DNA from: an uncultured Eubacteriales bacterium
GTDB taxonomy: Bacteria > Bacillota > Clostridia > Peptostreptococcales > Anaerovoracaceae
Reading direction: 5' to 3'
Assembly: GCA_949285555.1 (NCBI GenBank)
Contig: CASDYG010000005.1
Coordinates: forward strand, 1 to 64,000
DNA: 64,000 nt
The translations under genes were made by a program, and so were the position numbers. The notes beneath the pieces were generated by a model that had not been told where the DNA came from, ran no database searches, and was given only the letters and a program-made list of their open reading frames with translations. The stretch's first letter is position 1; the number at the start of each line of letters is the position of its first letter. This document shows, one piece after another, positions 17,338 through 25,712 of this stretch.

Positions 17338-18840
17338 ATGAAAAAGAAATTAGTTTTTTCACTTGCCCTTTTGCTGATATGTAGTGTTTTTTTAACTGCA
17401 TGTGGTAATGGTGGTGGAGATAAAAAAGAGTCCAAAAATATGTTAGTTGGAATAACAAACATGATTGATAAGGTGGATCCTACTGACGGTGGTACTCCTT
17501 GGTCACTGACTTCATATGGTATTAGTGAAACCATTTATAAGCAGAACGAAAAGGGAGAGCTTGTAAGCAGAATAGCTGACGAAATTAAACAGGATGATGA
17601 CTTAACCTGGACACTTACACTAAAAAAGGGAATAAAATTCTCTAATGGTGATGCTGTTGATGCTAAGGCTATTGCTGATTCTTTAAATGATGTTATGAAT
17701 GGCAATGAGCTTGCTACTGCATCGGCAGGAAAAATCAATTTTGAACCAGTATCAGATCTTGTAGTTAAAATTACTACAGAACGTAAAACTACCACAATGA
17801 AAGCTGTATTGTGTGAATGGACAAACATCATCTATAAAAAAGTTGGTGATGAATATATTTTCACAGGTCCATACGTTCCACAAAAATTAGATCCAGGCAG
17901 TCAGATAGAGCTTGTTCCAAACAAGAATTACGATGATAAGGCAGAAAAGCGACCTAATATTACTTTGAAAGCTTTCAAAGATAGCAACGCCATGAAGCAA
18001 GCATTTGAAAGTGGAGAATTAGACATGGCATTTACCGTTACTGCTGAAGCTGCCAAGGAGCTTAAGGATGCAGACAAAAAAGTAAAGGATATTGACGCTG
18101 GTTATCAATACTTTGCCATCAACAATACAGAAGAGGGTCCGCTCTCTGATCTAAAGGTAAGAGAGGCTATAAATCTCACCCTAGACAGGGAAGCTATGAC
18201 AAAAGCTCTAGAAGGCGGCAAGGTAGCAACAGGCTTTTTTGCACATTACTATGATTTTGCGGGAGATGTTAAAGTAAAGACTGATGTTAAGAAGGCAAAG
18301 AAAATATTAGAAGAAGCTGGATATACTTATAATGACAAAAAACAGCTTATTGGCAAGGATGGAAATCAGATGACACTTACCCTTGTCACCTATCCTTCAA
18401 GACCAGATTTACAAATTATCATGCAGCAGGTTGCAGGCCAGCTTGATAAAATTGGCATTAAAGCAGAAACTAAAATCGTAGATAACATCGATAGCTTCCT
18501 TGCAACCAGGGCATTTGATATCGCATTCTATGCCCAGCATACTGCACCTTCTGGTGATCCACTCACTTCATTAAATATGTTCTTTAGAAGTGACCAAACT
18601 GGAAAGAATGTATTATACAAAAATCCTGACGTTGATAAGCTAATGGACGAAATGGGTAATATGGAGCCTGGCAAGGAAAGAAATAAACTAGCTAAGGACA
18701 TACAAGATCAGGTTGGAAAAGACCTTCCAATATTTTATCTGGTAGACCCTCAGTGGCATATTGCAGTATCAGATGCTCTTGAGGATTACGAGCCATACTG
18801 TGGTGACTATTATGTAATCAACGACAAGCTAGGTCTTTAA
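17338..18840 (+). CDS. ABC transporter substrate-binding lipoprotein, peptide/nickel family (SBP family 5)
   Basis: A 500-aa lipoprotein with signal peptide and lipobox LTAC (Cys22). The family-5 features are the LTWTLTLKKGIKFSNGD block near residue 100, LVPNKNYD, and LKVREAINLTLDREA. It captures oligopeptides or a chelated metal such as nickel for import; the ligand is not readable. The start is the ATG at 17338 with GGAGGTTTT in front; the upstream in-frame TTG is part of the promoter -35 box. It heads the operon with two permeases and two ATPases. Confidence 0.92.
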   Translation: MKKKLVFSLALLLICSVFLTACGNGGGDKKESKNMLVGITNMIDKVDPTDGGTPWSLTSYGISETIYKQNEKGELVSRIADEIKQDDDLTWTLTLKKGIKFSNGDAVDAKAIADSLNDVMNGNELATASAGKINFEPVSDLVVKITTERKTTTMKAVLCEWTNIIYKKVGDEYIFTGPYVPQKLDPGSQIELVPNKNYDDKAEKRPNITLKAFKDSNAMKQAFESGELDMAFTVTAEAAKELKDADKKVKDIDAGYQYFAINNTEEGPLSDLKVREAINLTLDREAMTKALEGGKVATGFFAHYYDFAGDVKVKTDVKKAKKILEEAGYTYNDKKQLIGKDGNQMTLTLVTYPSRPDLQIIMQQVAGQLDKIGIKAETKIVDNIDSFLATRAFDIAFYAQHTAPSGDPLTSLNMFFRSDQTGKNVLYKNPDVDKLMDEMGNMEPGKERNKLAKDIQDQVGKDLPIFYLVDPQWHIAVSDALEDYEPYCGDYYVINDKLGL

Positions 18841-18863
18841 ATTGAACTACTATTGACTATTTT

Positions 18864-18887
18864 CTGAGGGGAGCATGCTCCCCTCAG
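18864..18887 (+). terminator. Strong hairpin between binding-protein and permease genes
   Basis: A perfect 24-nt palindrome (arm CTGAGGGGAGCA) followed by AATTTATTTT. The T-tract is weak, so it probably acts as a partial terminator or 3'-end stabiliser that keeps the binding protein in excess over the membrane components. Confidence 0.7.
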
Positions 18888-18927
18888 AATTTATTTTAAA
18901 CGCTCTATAGACAGGAAGTGCATTCAA

Positions 18928-19872
18928 ATGAGTAAAATAAAAAACTCACTAATATTTACCTTAAAATACATACTGGTATTTCTAATTATCAGTATGATCA
19001 TTTTTGCAGTTGTAAGGTTACTGCCTACACCCCCTACAGATCAATGGCTCTCTGCCTACAATCTACCCAGAACTGATGAAAACATAAAATGGGTCACTGA
19101 AAAAATGGGCTTAAATAAACCAATTGCAGAGCAGTATATCAATTGGATACGAAATTTCTTTGTGGGAGACTGGGGTAAATCTCTCATTTCTAATGCAGAA
19201 ATATTTCCTATCTTTCTTAGCAAAATGCCTATTTCTCTTAGCATCGGATTTATCGGTACTCTGCTTGCTGGAATATTAGGTTTTCTTCTAGGATATGGTT
19301 CAGCTTATAGTAAGTACTCATGGTGTGATAAGCTTTCCTCAGCCCTTGTGGTACTAACTCAAAGTCTACCTTCATTTATAGTTGCAATAATAATCATACA
19401 CTTTCTATCTATAAAGCTAAAGCTATTTTATTTCTTCTCGGGTAGTATAATTGCTCCACTTATAATTTCAATTCTTCTAACATGTCTTTACACCGCCGGA
19501 GGGCTGGCAAGAATTGTAAAGCTTGCATACCAAGAGGAAATGAAGAAAAGCTATGTACGTATGCTTGTAACTCTTGGCTTTAGTCGCTCTGAGATAATGA
19601 GGCGTCATATTTTAAGGCCGATATTAATCAAGCTTCTTGCAGCCATCCTTTCACGCTTTGCGTGGGTTTTTGGCGGAAGCACAGTTCTTGAATTTGCATT
19701 TGCCATGCCTGGAATAAGCTACTTTTTGGTAGACAGTATGCAAAAAAGCGACTATAATGTACTCCAAACCTATGTTTTAGTAGTCATCTTATGGATGTTT
19801 TTCATTCATATACTCTTATCTATATTAATAAAATCCTTGGATATTAGGAGGTTATCTAATGAGCAAAGCTAA
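18928..19872 (+). CDS. ABC transporter permease, DppB/NikB type
   Basis: 314 aa with six transmembrane helices. The N-terminus (YILVFLIISMIIFAVVRLLP) and the domain between helices with NKPIAEQYINWIRNFFVGDWGKS are typical of DppB/OppB/NikB permeases, as is the EAA loop region (YVRMLVTLGFSRSEIMRRHIL). It pairs with the next permease, which it overlaps by 14 nt. Confidence 0.93.
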   Translation: MSKIKNSLIFTLKYILVFLIISMIIFAVVRLLPTPPTDQWLSAYNLPRTDENIKWVTEKMGLNKPIAEQYINWIRNFFVGDWGKSLISNAEIFPIFLSKMPISLSIGFIGTLLAGILGFLLGYGSAYSKYSWCDKLSSALVVLTQSLPSFIVAIIIIHFLSIKLKLFYFFSGSIIAPLIISILLTCLYTAGGLARIVKLAYQEEMKKSYVRMLVTLGFSRSEIMRRHILRPILIKLLAAILSRFAWVFGGSTVLEFAFAMPGISYFLVDSMQKSDYNVLQTYVLVVILWMFFIHILLSILIKSLDIRRLSNEQS

Positions 19873-20701
19873 TCACACCAAGCATTTTACAAAGCATCGC
19901 TGTTCAAGGATTTATTTTACAGGTAAATCACGCTTTATTCTATATAGCATAGTCCTGATGATTTTGCTACTTGTACTATTTATATTGATACCAAGGCACA
20001 ACATCCTACATACGGATTTTGATATGCGAATGCAGGGAGCATCCCTAAGTCACATTTTTGGAACAGATCATCTCGGCAGAGACCTATACTCCCTCATGCT
20101 AGCTGGAGGAGGACGCACTCTTTTGGTTGTTGGACTTTCTACAGCTATATCATTTACACTGGGATCATTACTAGGCACTCTTGGAGGATATTTTGGAAGA
20201 TGGCTAGAAAATCTTGTATCCATATTAGCAGACTTTTTCCTAGTATTACCAACCTTTATCCTAGCTATGGTTCTATCAAGTATTTTTGGATTTTCTCCAT
20301 TCATGGCCGGTATACTTTTTGGCATAGGCAATATGGGAGATTATATAAATCAAAGCTTAAATCTGACAAAAAATTTAAAGCACCAGGAATTTATCGATGC
20401 AGAGCGTGTCATAGGACTATCTCACTTCAAGCTCATAGCTTTACATATTTTTCCAAATATATGTGGTCAGCTAATAGTTTTTATGGGTAATCAAGCCTCT
20501 AGCGTAGTCGTTCAATATTCAGGTCTAGCTTTTATCGGTCTTGGTACCGATATTACTATTCCTGACTGGGGAAGTCTGCTTTACCAATATCGCAGCTTTT
20601 TAATAAGTCATCCTCATCTGGTACTTATTCCTGCTGGAGCAATATTTTGTCTTTCATTATTCTTTCACCTCGTTTTTGATAGAAAGCTGAATCGGAGGTA
20701 A
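19859..20701 (+). CDS. ABC transporter permease, DppC/NikC type
   Basis: 280 aa. The family signature HIFGTDHLGRDLYSLMLAGG precedes the binding-protein-dependent transport domain, and the EAA loop is FIDAERVIGLSHFKLIALHIFPN. The C-terminus YSGLAFIGLGTDITIPDWGSLL is typical. It overlaps the preceding permease and ends 1 base before the first ATPase gene, which is consistent with one translationally coupled operon. Confidence 0.93.
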   Translation: MSKANHTKHFTKHRCSRIYFTGKSRFILYSIVLMILLLVLFILIPRHNILHTDFDMRMQGASLSHIFGTDHLGRDLYSLMLAGGGRTLLVVGLSTAISFTLGSLLGTLGGYFGRWLENLVSILADFFLVLPTFILAMVLSSIFGFSPFMAGILFGIGNMGDYINQSLNLTKNLKHQEFIDAERVIGLSHFKLIALHIFPNICGQLIVFMGNQASSVVVQYSGLAFIGLGTDITIPDWGSLLYQYRSFLISHPHLVLIPAGAIFCLSLFFHLVFDRKLNRR

Positions 20702-20702
20702 T

Positions 20703-21485
20703 ATGTCTGAAGCATTACTCACAATTAATAATTTATGTCTATATACAGAAAGTTCTCATCTACTAAAGGGCATATCCCTATCAATAGATGAAGGATCTCG
20801 CTGGGCCATCGTAGGTGAATCTGGTGCTGGAAAGACCCTGACAATGCATGCCATATCAGGAATTTTACCTAATCATATATCAAGAACCGGCGAAATTTAT
20901 CTAGGAAGTAATAGGAAAAATTTACTCAATGAGCAATCTGATAAAAGTAATGAAATAGCCATAATATTACAAGATTCCATAGATGCGCTGAATCCATACC
21001 TAACGATAAGCCAACAATGGAAGCTGTTATCTGAATTATATGGCAATGCGGATCCGGATTTTAAATTGCTCACAGATACTTTAAAATCTTATAATTTTCA
21101 CAATCCAAATGAAATAATTCACAAGCTACCTACTCAACTATCTGGAGGAATGAGACAAAGAATCTCCATAGCCTTTTCACTTTCTAAACCATGTAGGCTT
21201 CTTATTTGTGATGAACCCACAACATCACTTGATACTATCAGCCAGAGAAAGACTATAGAACTTATTTTAGACAAATGCAACGAGCATGCTCTTACGCTGC
21301 TCTACATCACTCATAATTTAGCAATTGCAAAGAGTATATGCTCTCATGTTGCAATCATGCGAAATGGAGAAATAGTAGAGCAAGGGCATGTAACTAAAGT
21401 GTTTGAAAATCCTTGTCACAGCTATACAAAGAAGCTGCTTACAGAAACACAAAAGCTATGGCAGATTCCTACAGAAAATATTTAA
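20703..21485 (+). CDS. ABC transporter ATP-binding protein, DppD/NikD type
   Basis: 260 aa with Walker A GESGAGKT, signature LSGGMRQRISIA and Walker B LLICDEPTTSLD. It energises the importer. The last residues (WQIPTENI) are encoded by the left copy of a 25-bp repeat; the intact right copy would encode WQIPTGDIL followed by a TGA that overlaps the ATG of the second ATPase gene. The original 3' end was therefore probably replaced when the 1.86-kb cassette arrived. The function should be intact because only the extreme C-terminus differs. Confidence 0.93.
   Translation: MSEALLTINNLCLYTESSHLLKGISLSIDEGSRWAIVGESGAGKTLTMHAISGILPNHISRTGEIYLGSNRKNLLNEQSDKSNEIAIILQDSIDALNPYLTISQQWKLLSELYGNADPDFKLLTDTLKSYNFHNPNEIIHKLPTQLSGGMRQRISIAFSLSKPCRLLICDEPTTSLDTISQRKTIELILDKCNEHALTLLYITHNLAIAKSICSHVAIMRNGEIVEQGHVTKVFENPCHSYTKKLLTETQKLWQIPTENI
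21445..21469 (+). repeat. 25-bp direct repeat, left copy
   Basis: Identical over 25 bp to 23301-23325; similarity continues with three mismatches over 37 bp. It lies within the 3' end of the first ATPase gene. Two of the three changes remove the AGGAG ribosome site that the right copy keeps. Confidence 0.9.
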
Positions 21486-21617
21486 TGGAATAAAAACAAA
21501 TATAGATATTAAGAGTTTGGCAAAAGTAAAGTGTTACCTATGCTCAGATTTTTAGAAGTCTAATCTTTTATTTTCATTTAATTTATCCCATGGTAAAAAG
21601 TTTATTCTTTAATAAAT

Positions 21618-21649
21618 AGAGGCTAACATCGAAATAGATATTAGCCTCT
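21618..21649 (-). terminator. Terminator of the inserted cassette's operon
   Basis: Stem AGAGGCTAA / TTAGCCTCT with a 14-nt loop, just after the 63-aa gene stop; the T-tract on the minus strand is moderate. Confidence 0.65.
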
Positions 21650-21654
21650 TAGCT

Positions 21655-21846
21655 CTAATGTTTTTTTATTTTATACAATCCTTTTATTCCAAGGATAAAC
21701 CCGAAAACCATAAAAAAGAATGCTAAAACAGTCATAGTTATGGTTACTTCTCCTGGATGAATTATACTTTTTATGAAAAGTATAGTTCCAAGGATACCAG
21801 CAATTATTTGAAGTATGGCTAAGCATATATTAAATTTATTACCCAT
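21655..21846 (-). CDS. Small two-TM membrane protein, possible immunity protein
   Basis: 63 aa, almost wholly two hydrophobic helices (ICLAILQIIAGILGTILFI and MTVLAFFFMVFGFILGIKGL) with a short polar turn and a basic tail KIKKH. Proteins of this size and topology often serve as bacteriocin immunity proteins, and it lies 23 bp downstream of the secreted protein gene in the same unit. That role is inference from size, topology and neighbour only; the family was not recognised. Confidence 0.65.
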   Translation of the reverse strand: MGNKFNICLAILQIIAGILGTILFIKSIIHPGEVTITMTVLAFFFMVFGFILGIKGLYKIKKH

Positions 21847-21869
21847 ATGAAACCATCCTTTTTACTAAA

Positions 21870-22445
21870 TTAGTATCTCCTAACAGAAAGACTTATGGGG
21901 CTCCAACCTTCCACGTAATATCCCTCTTTTTGTAGATATGTTTTTATATATTTTAACCCTACTGTTATTTCAATTCCTGTTTTACCTGATATAGCATTAG
22001 CTAGAGCTGCTACTCCTAATGCCCATGTTACAAAGTTTAACCCCGGGATAAAGCTCGCACCTAATTTTGCTATAATGGCTTTTTCTGCAACTTTCGCGGC
22101 TGTACGTTTAGCAGCAAGACTTAAACCACCTGTAACCGCACTAGGTACACCCATCATATTATTTGTTATTTTTACTGTGTAACTTCTAGTTTCACCTACT
22201 TTGGATAGCGGATTAAAAAGCATAGGTGCTATAGTAGAATTCTCATTGTAATATATAGTTTCTGTAATTTCAACAGGAATCTTTTCCCCATTATCATCAT
22301 CGATGTAAACTACATCTTTGGTAAATGTAGTTTTTTCAAAATTTGTTGTTGATAAATCCTTTGCATACACAAAACTTGGAGATAAATATGCATATAACAT
22401 CATTATAGAAATAATTATTGCAATATTTTTCCTAAACCTCTTCAT
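21870..22445 (-). CDS. Secreted protein of unknown function, bacteriocin-like candidate
   Basis: 191 aa with a clear signal peptide (basic start, hydrophobic IAIIISIMMLYAYL, likely cleavage after FVYA). The N-terminal mature half is polar, and the C-terminal half is Ala/Gly-rich and amphipathic (LSLAAKRTAAKVAEKA, GLNFVTWALGVAALANAIS), ending GWSPISLSVRRY. This profile fits a secreted antimicrobial or membrane-active protein. The ATG at 22445 is chosen because of GGAGGAA directly upstream; an in-frame TTG at 22463 precedes it. It is the middle gene of the direct-repeat-flanked cassette. I do not know the family. Confidence 0.7.
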   Translation of the reverse strand: MKRFRKNIAIIISIMMLYAYLSPSFVYAKDLSTTNFEKTTFTKDVVYIDDDNGEKIPVEITETIYYNENSTIAPMLFNPLSKVGETRSYTVKITNNMMGVPSAVTGGLSLAAKRTAAKVAEKAIIAKLGASFIPGLNFVTWALGVAALANAISGKTGIEITVGLKYIKTYLQKEGYYVEGWSPISLSVRRY

Positions 22446-22477
22446 TCTACTTCCTCCTTCCAATGGGAATCAAATAT

Positions 22478-22549
22478 TTAATTTTCCTTATATATTATAA
22501 AAGTAGAAATGTCTCCATTCTTATACCTCTGAGGATTCATATCTTTCAT
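22478..22549 (-). CDS. 23-aa small ORF heading the cassette operon
   Basis: The peptide begins MKDMNPQRYKNGD and ends TFIIYKEN. It has one of the best ribosome sites in the region (AGGAGGG 7 nt before ATG) and lies between the cassette promoter and the secreted-protein gene, 32 bp upstream of the latter. It could be a leader peptide, a small effector or a translational regulator. It is too short to recognise; support is the ribosome site, position and promoter. Confidence 0.5.
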   Translation of the reverse strand: MKDMNPQRYKNGDISTFIIYKEN

Positions 22550-22627
22550 AATAATCCCTCCTTAAAATATGTTTAAAGATTATGATTACTCAATTTCTTC
22601 ATAATTTATTTTACACTATATATAATT

Positions 22628-22656
22628 ATTATGCTATATTATGCTATAAATGTCAA
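22628..22656 (-). promoter_or_regulatory. Promoter of the cassette operon
   Basis: On the minus strand TTGACA (22651-22656) and CATAAT (22628-22633) are 17 nt apart, about 80 bases upstream of the 23-codon ORF. Confidence 0.7.
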
Positions 22657-22659
22657 ATA

Positions 22660-23300
22660 CATTTCTACATGTATTATATTAATTATATTATTATCTATAA
22701 TATTTGAAAACTAATATTCTATATGGTAACCCTCTTTTTAGTTTAGTAATAGATATTGTTAATATGATTCCAAGGCTTTAACACCTCAATATGTAATATT
22801 TCCGTAGAAAACAATCCTTGCTGATACCAGATTAAAGTAGTGTTACTTTTTCTAAATACTTAAAAACATCTAAAACAGGTAACACAACATTTTTTAATAA
22901 TTATCTTTCTAAATATCACACAAGTGTATAAAACATATTAAATAAAAGTTTTCATCAATACTTGCTAATCAATAACATGCATGTTATTATTTATATAAGT
23001 ATTTATTTTTAATTTCACAACATTATGCATCATTACATTTTGGTTTCAGCTACAGCATATTGAGTTTTAATACTGCTTATCTTGCAAAATATTTCTGCGG
23101 CGTTCACATTTCCCAAAAATACCCCTATTGGCTTTAGTTTCAGATTATTGCAAGAATATATTAAAATCAATATAAGATACGAAATTGTAGATATATTGGG
23201 AGTATATTCATATCCTATAATTTGAATACTTAAGCCATATATGTCACAAACGCGAAATAAAATCAAATATGTACCGTATAATGCAGAATATAAAGTAATT
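22660..23300. other. Non-coding part of the cassette
   Basis: About 640 bases of AT-rich sequence with no gene I can support. A minus-strand frame of 91 codons (23033-23308) is open but starts with TTG inside the direct repeat, lacks a ribosome site, and looks unlike its neighbours; it might be a gene relic. Confidence 0.4.
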
Positions 23301-23325
23301 AAACACAAAAGCTATGGCAGATTCC
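23301..23325 (+). repeat. 25-bp direct repeat, right copy
   Basis: Identical to 21445-21469. It is followed by ACAGGAG, the ribosome site of the second ATPase gene. In this copy the frame of the first ATPase would run to a TGA overlapping the next ATG (ATGA), as in an uninterrupted operon. Confidence 0.9.
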
Positions 23326-23340
23326 GACAGGAGATATATT

Positions 23341-24108
23341 ATGAGCAATCAAGTCATTTTAAATGTTGATAATTTAAGCAAAAATTTCAATGATAAAAAC
23401 ACCTCAAAAAGAGCACTGGATTCAGTATCTTTATCTATGCTTGATGGAGAGATATTAGGTATACTAGGTGAATCAGGTTCAGGTAAATCCACACTAGCAA
23501 AAATTATAGTTGGGCTTCTGACTCCTAGTAGTGGCACTATTTCTTTTGACGGTAATACACTAGCACCTAGTATCCGTGAAAGGACACTGTTGCAGCGAAG
23601 AGAAATTCAATATGTTTTTCAAAATCCTTTTTCTTCAATTGATCCACGCTTCACAATACAGGATACCCTCCTTGAACCGTTGCAAATATGGGAAAAGCAA
23701 TTATCCAGTGAAGAGAAAGAAAAAAAAATATATTCCATTTTAGATGAATGCTCCCTCAATAAGGCAATTTTACATAAAAAGCCACGCCAGCTTTCTGGCG
23801 GTCAGCTGCAACGCATATCCATAGCAAGGGCGCTTCTCATAAAACCCAGATTACTTATTGCAGATGAAATAGTCTCTGCACTGGACATGTCGGTGCAAAA
23901 TCAAATTTTAACCTTATTAAAAGGGCTGAAAGAAGAACATGGACTTTCTATCATTTTCATTAGTCACGATATTAAAGTGATGCAAAAAATGGCTGATAGA
24001 GTAGTCGTTTTAAAGAATGGAGAGATTGTCGGAAGAGGAGGTTTTAATGATATAGATAAGCTTGGAGAATATGCGAAGCAGTTAATGGACTCCACCTATA
24101 CCTTTTAG
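23341..24108 (+). CDS. ABC transporter ATP-binding protein, DppF/NikE type
   Basis: 255 aa; Walker A GESGSGKS, Q-loop FQNPFSSIDPR, signature LSGGQLQRISIARA and Walker B LLIADEIVSALD. The residue after the Walker B Glu is Ile where Pro is usual (DEPVSALD), a mild oddity. The start is the ATG at 23341 with GGAG 7 nt before it; an upstream ATG at 23314 lies within the repeat and lacks a ribosome site. It is the second ATPase of the importer, now separated from its operon by the cassette, and must be read from through-transcription or a new promoter. Confidence 0.92.
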   Translation: MSNQVILNVDNLSKNFNDKNTSKRALDSVSLSMLDGEILGILGESGSGKSTLAKIIVGLLTPSSGTISFDGNTLAPSIRERTLLQRREIQYVFQNPFSSIDPRFTIQDTLLEPLQIWEKQLSSEEKEKKIYSILDECSLNKAILHKKPRQLSGGQLQRISIARALLIKPRLLIADEIVSALDMSVQNQILTLLKGLKEEHGLSIIFISHDIKVMQKMADRVVVLKNGEIVGRGGFNDIDKLGEYAKQLMDSTYTF

Positions 24109-24200
24109 TATTTAGTCACTTATAAGTTGGTACATATTTCCCACTCATTAGATTTACCGCATAGCAGCAACAGATTATTAACAATAAAAATTTGAAACAA

Positions 24201-24267
24201 AAAAGACCTGTAATATATTGCCGTACTGAAGCATTTTCATACTTGCTCATATATTATCAGGTCATTT
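24201..24267 (-). terminator. Terminator of infC-rpmI-rplT, probably bidirectional
   Basis: Long hairpin with arms GACCTG-TAATATAT and ATATATTATCAGGTC around a 29-nt loop. The minus strand continues into TTTTTTG, and the plus side ends ATTTTAT, so it can also stop the ABC operon transcript. Confidence 0.8.
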
Positions 24268-24321
24268 TATATGCATCTATAAGTTGTATCTCAATTTCTA
24301 TCTAGTATTAAGCAGATGATC

Positions 24322-24675
24322 CTATAAAGCCTTTTTTGCTACTTCACAAAGCTTTGCAAATGCCTTTGGATCAGAAATAGCAATTTCAGATAGCATCTTT
24401 CTATTGATGGCAATCTCAGCCTTCTTTAGTCCAGACATTAGCTTGCTATAAGACATACCATTGTCTCTTGCAGCTGCATTAATTCTGGTAATCCAAAGCT
24501 GTCTATATTGACGCTTCTTTAGCTTTCTTCCAATATATGCGGATCTAAGTGCCCTCATAACTGCCGGCTTAGCAGCTCTAAACACCTTACTTTTTGTTCC
24601 GTAGAAGCCTTTAGCCTGCTTCAATACCTTCTTATGTCTCTTATGTGCGTTTATACCTTTTTTTACTCTTGCCAT
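24322..24675 (-). CDS. rplT: 50S ribosomal protein L20
   Basis: 117 aa, normal length. The N-terminus ([20 protein letters not shown]) and [17 protein letters not shown] are L20 hallmarks. L20 is needed early in 50S assembly, and in Firmicutes it also represses its own operon through the infC leader, which is present here at 25434-25545. It follows rpmI after 11 bp. Confidence 0.98.
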   Translation of the reverse strand: MARVKKGINAHKRHKKVLKQAKGFYGTKSKVFRAAKPAVMRALRSAYIGRKLKKRQYRQLWITRINAAARDNGMSYSKLMSGLKKAEIAINRKMLSEIAISDPKAFAKLCEVAKKAL

Positions 24676-24686
24676 AGCTTACCTCC

Positions 24687-24887
24687 CTACTTACCCATAG
24701 ATCTAAGCATTCTCTTTAGATCTGCACTTGTAACCATAGTGGACTTTCTAAGTCCCCTCTTTCTTTTTGCTGTTTTCTTAGTAAGAATGTGGCTCTTGTA
24801 AGCTTTATTTCTCTTAATCTTTCCAGATCCTGTTAGCTTAAGTCTCTTACATGCCCCTCTGTGGGACTTCATCTTATTCTTTGCCAT
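24687..24887 (-). CDS. rpmI: 50S ribosomal protein L35
   Basis: 66 aa, very basic, with [22 protein letters not shown] and [16 protein letters not shown], the standard L35 sequence. It sits between infC and rplT with 10-11 bp gaps, the universal bacterial order. Confidence 0.98.
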   Translation of the reverse strand: MAKNKMKSHRGACKRLKLTGSGKIKRNKAYKSHILTKKTAKRKRGLRKSTMVTSADLKRMLRSMGK

Positions 24888-24897
24888 CTGAACCTCC

Positions 24898-25416
24898 CTA
24901 TTTTTTGTCAGTTTTTGGTGCGATAAACATTATCAGGCTTCTTCCTTCAGAAGCTGGTTTTTTCTCTAGTGTACCATATTCAGATACGGTATCTGCAAAT
25001 CTGGCCATGACCTCACGACCCTTGTCCTGATGTCCCATTTCTCTGCCGCGAAAACGCAGGCTAACCTTTACCTTGTCTCCGTCCTGTAAGAACTTAATGG
25101 CAGTTTTGGCCTTAACATTTATGTCGTGCTCTTCGATAAAAGATGTAAGACGAATCTCCTTTACCTGTATGCTCTTTTGCTTTTTCTTAGCTTCCTTAGC
25201 ACGCTTTTGGATATCATACTTGTATTTTCCATAGTCCAAAATTTTGCAAACCGGTGGATTTGCATTTGGTGAAACCAACACTAGATCCAGGTGTCTGTCC
25301 TCTGCCAGCTCAAGAGCCTTGTCTCGGGGCATAACACCCACCATGCTGCCGTCACTGTCTATAACTCTCAGCTCACTATCACGAATTTCTTCGTTGATTT
25401 TAGTTTCTTTAGCGAT
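24898..25416 (-). CDS. infC: Translation initiation factor IF-3, ATC start
   Basis: 172 aa; binds the 30S subunit and polices start-codon choice. The N-terminal domain begins [20 protein letters not shown], typical of IF-3, and runs without interruption to the later ATG at 25344, so an ATG start would delete part of the domain. AGGAGG lies 6 nt before an ATC codon at 25414-25416. Rare start codons (AUU, AUC, AUA) on infC are the known basis of IF-3 autoregulation in other bacteria. The C-terminal domain ([36 protein letters not shown]) is normal. Confidence 0.93.
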   Translation of the reverse strand: MAKETKINEEIRDSELRVIDSDGSMVGVMPRDKALELAEDRHLDLVLVSPNANPPVCKILDYGKYKYDIQKRAKEAKKKQKSIQVKEIRLTSFIEEHDINVKAKTAIKFLQDGDKVKVSLRFRGREMGHQDKGREVMARFADTVSEYGTLEKKPASEGRSLIMFIAPKTDKK

Positions 25417-25433
25417 CTCGCACCTCCTATAAT

Positions 25434-25545
25434 AAAAAAAGCGGTTATATACCGCCTTCTCTAAATCTACACGACAAAAGTCTTAAGATTATTTACCCAA
25501 CAAATCACTTCGCAGGGTGAGAAGGCTGTACTTCTACTTGATACC
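25434..25545 (-). promoter_or_regulatory. infC-rpmI-rplT leader with attenuator hairpin (L20-type)
   Basis: Immediately upstream of the infC ribosome site is a stem GCGGT/ACCGC (25441-25455) followed on the minus strand by seven T, which is an intrinsic terminator placed before the first gene. Further upstream the leader contains paired elements such as CCTTCTCACCCTGCGAAG. This matches the known Firmicutes design in which L20 binds the leader and promotes premature termination. The fold itself was not computed. Confidence 0.65.
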
Positions 25546-25712
25546 AAACTATTCTAACAGCATTTTATCATTATGTCAATACCCTTTCATTGTTAATAAA
25601 AATAGTGTACAATCTATAATTTAATTATACACTATACATTCATTAATAATAGAAAAAAATTGACATAAAAAAGACATCTAAATATATTTCCCAAACTTAT
25701 ATTAGCTTTAAG

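Larger units (their letters stand above)
21470..23300. mobile_element. 1.86-kb inserted cassette splitting the ABC operon
   Basis: The two ATPase genes of the importer are separated by about 1.86 kb bounded by a 25-bp direct repeat that regenerates the gene end. Inside is a complete minus-strand unit: promoter, 23-codon ORF, secreted protein, small membrane protein and terminator. No integrase or transposase and no clear terminal inverted repeat is present. The repeat at a gene's 3' end resembles attachment sites of site-specific integration, or a very long target duplication. Origin is inference. Confidence 0.65.

Noticed and set aside
23033..23308. 91-codon minus-strand frame at the right end of the ABC-operon cassette
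   Set aside because: TTG start lies inside the direct repeat, no ribosome site, composition reads like AT-rich random sequence; at most a relic.
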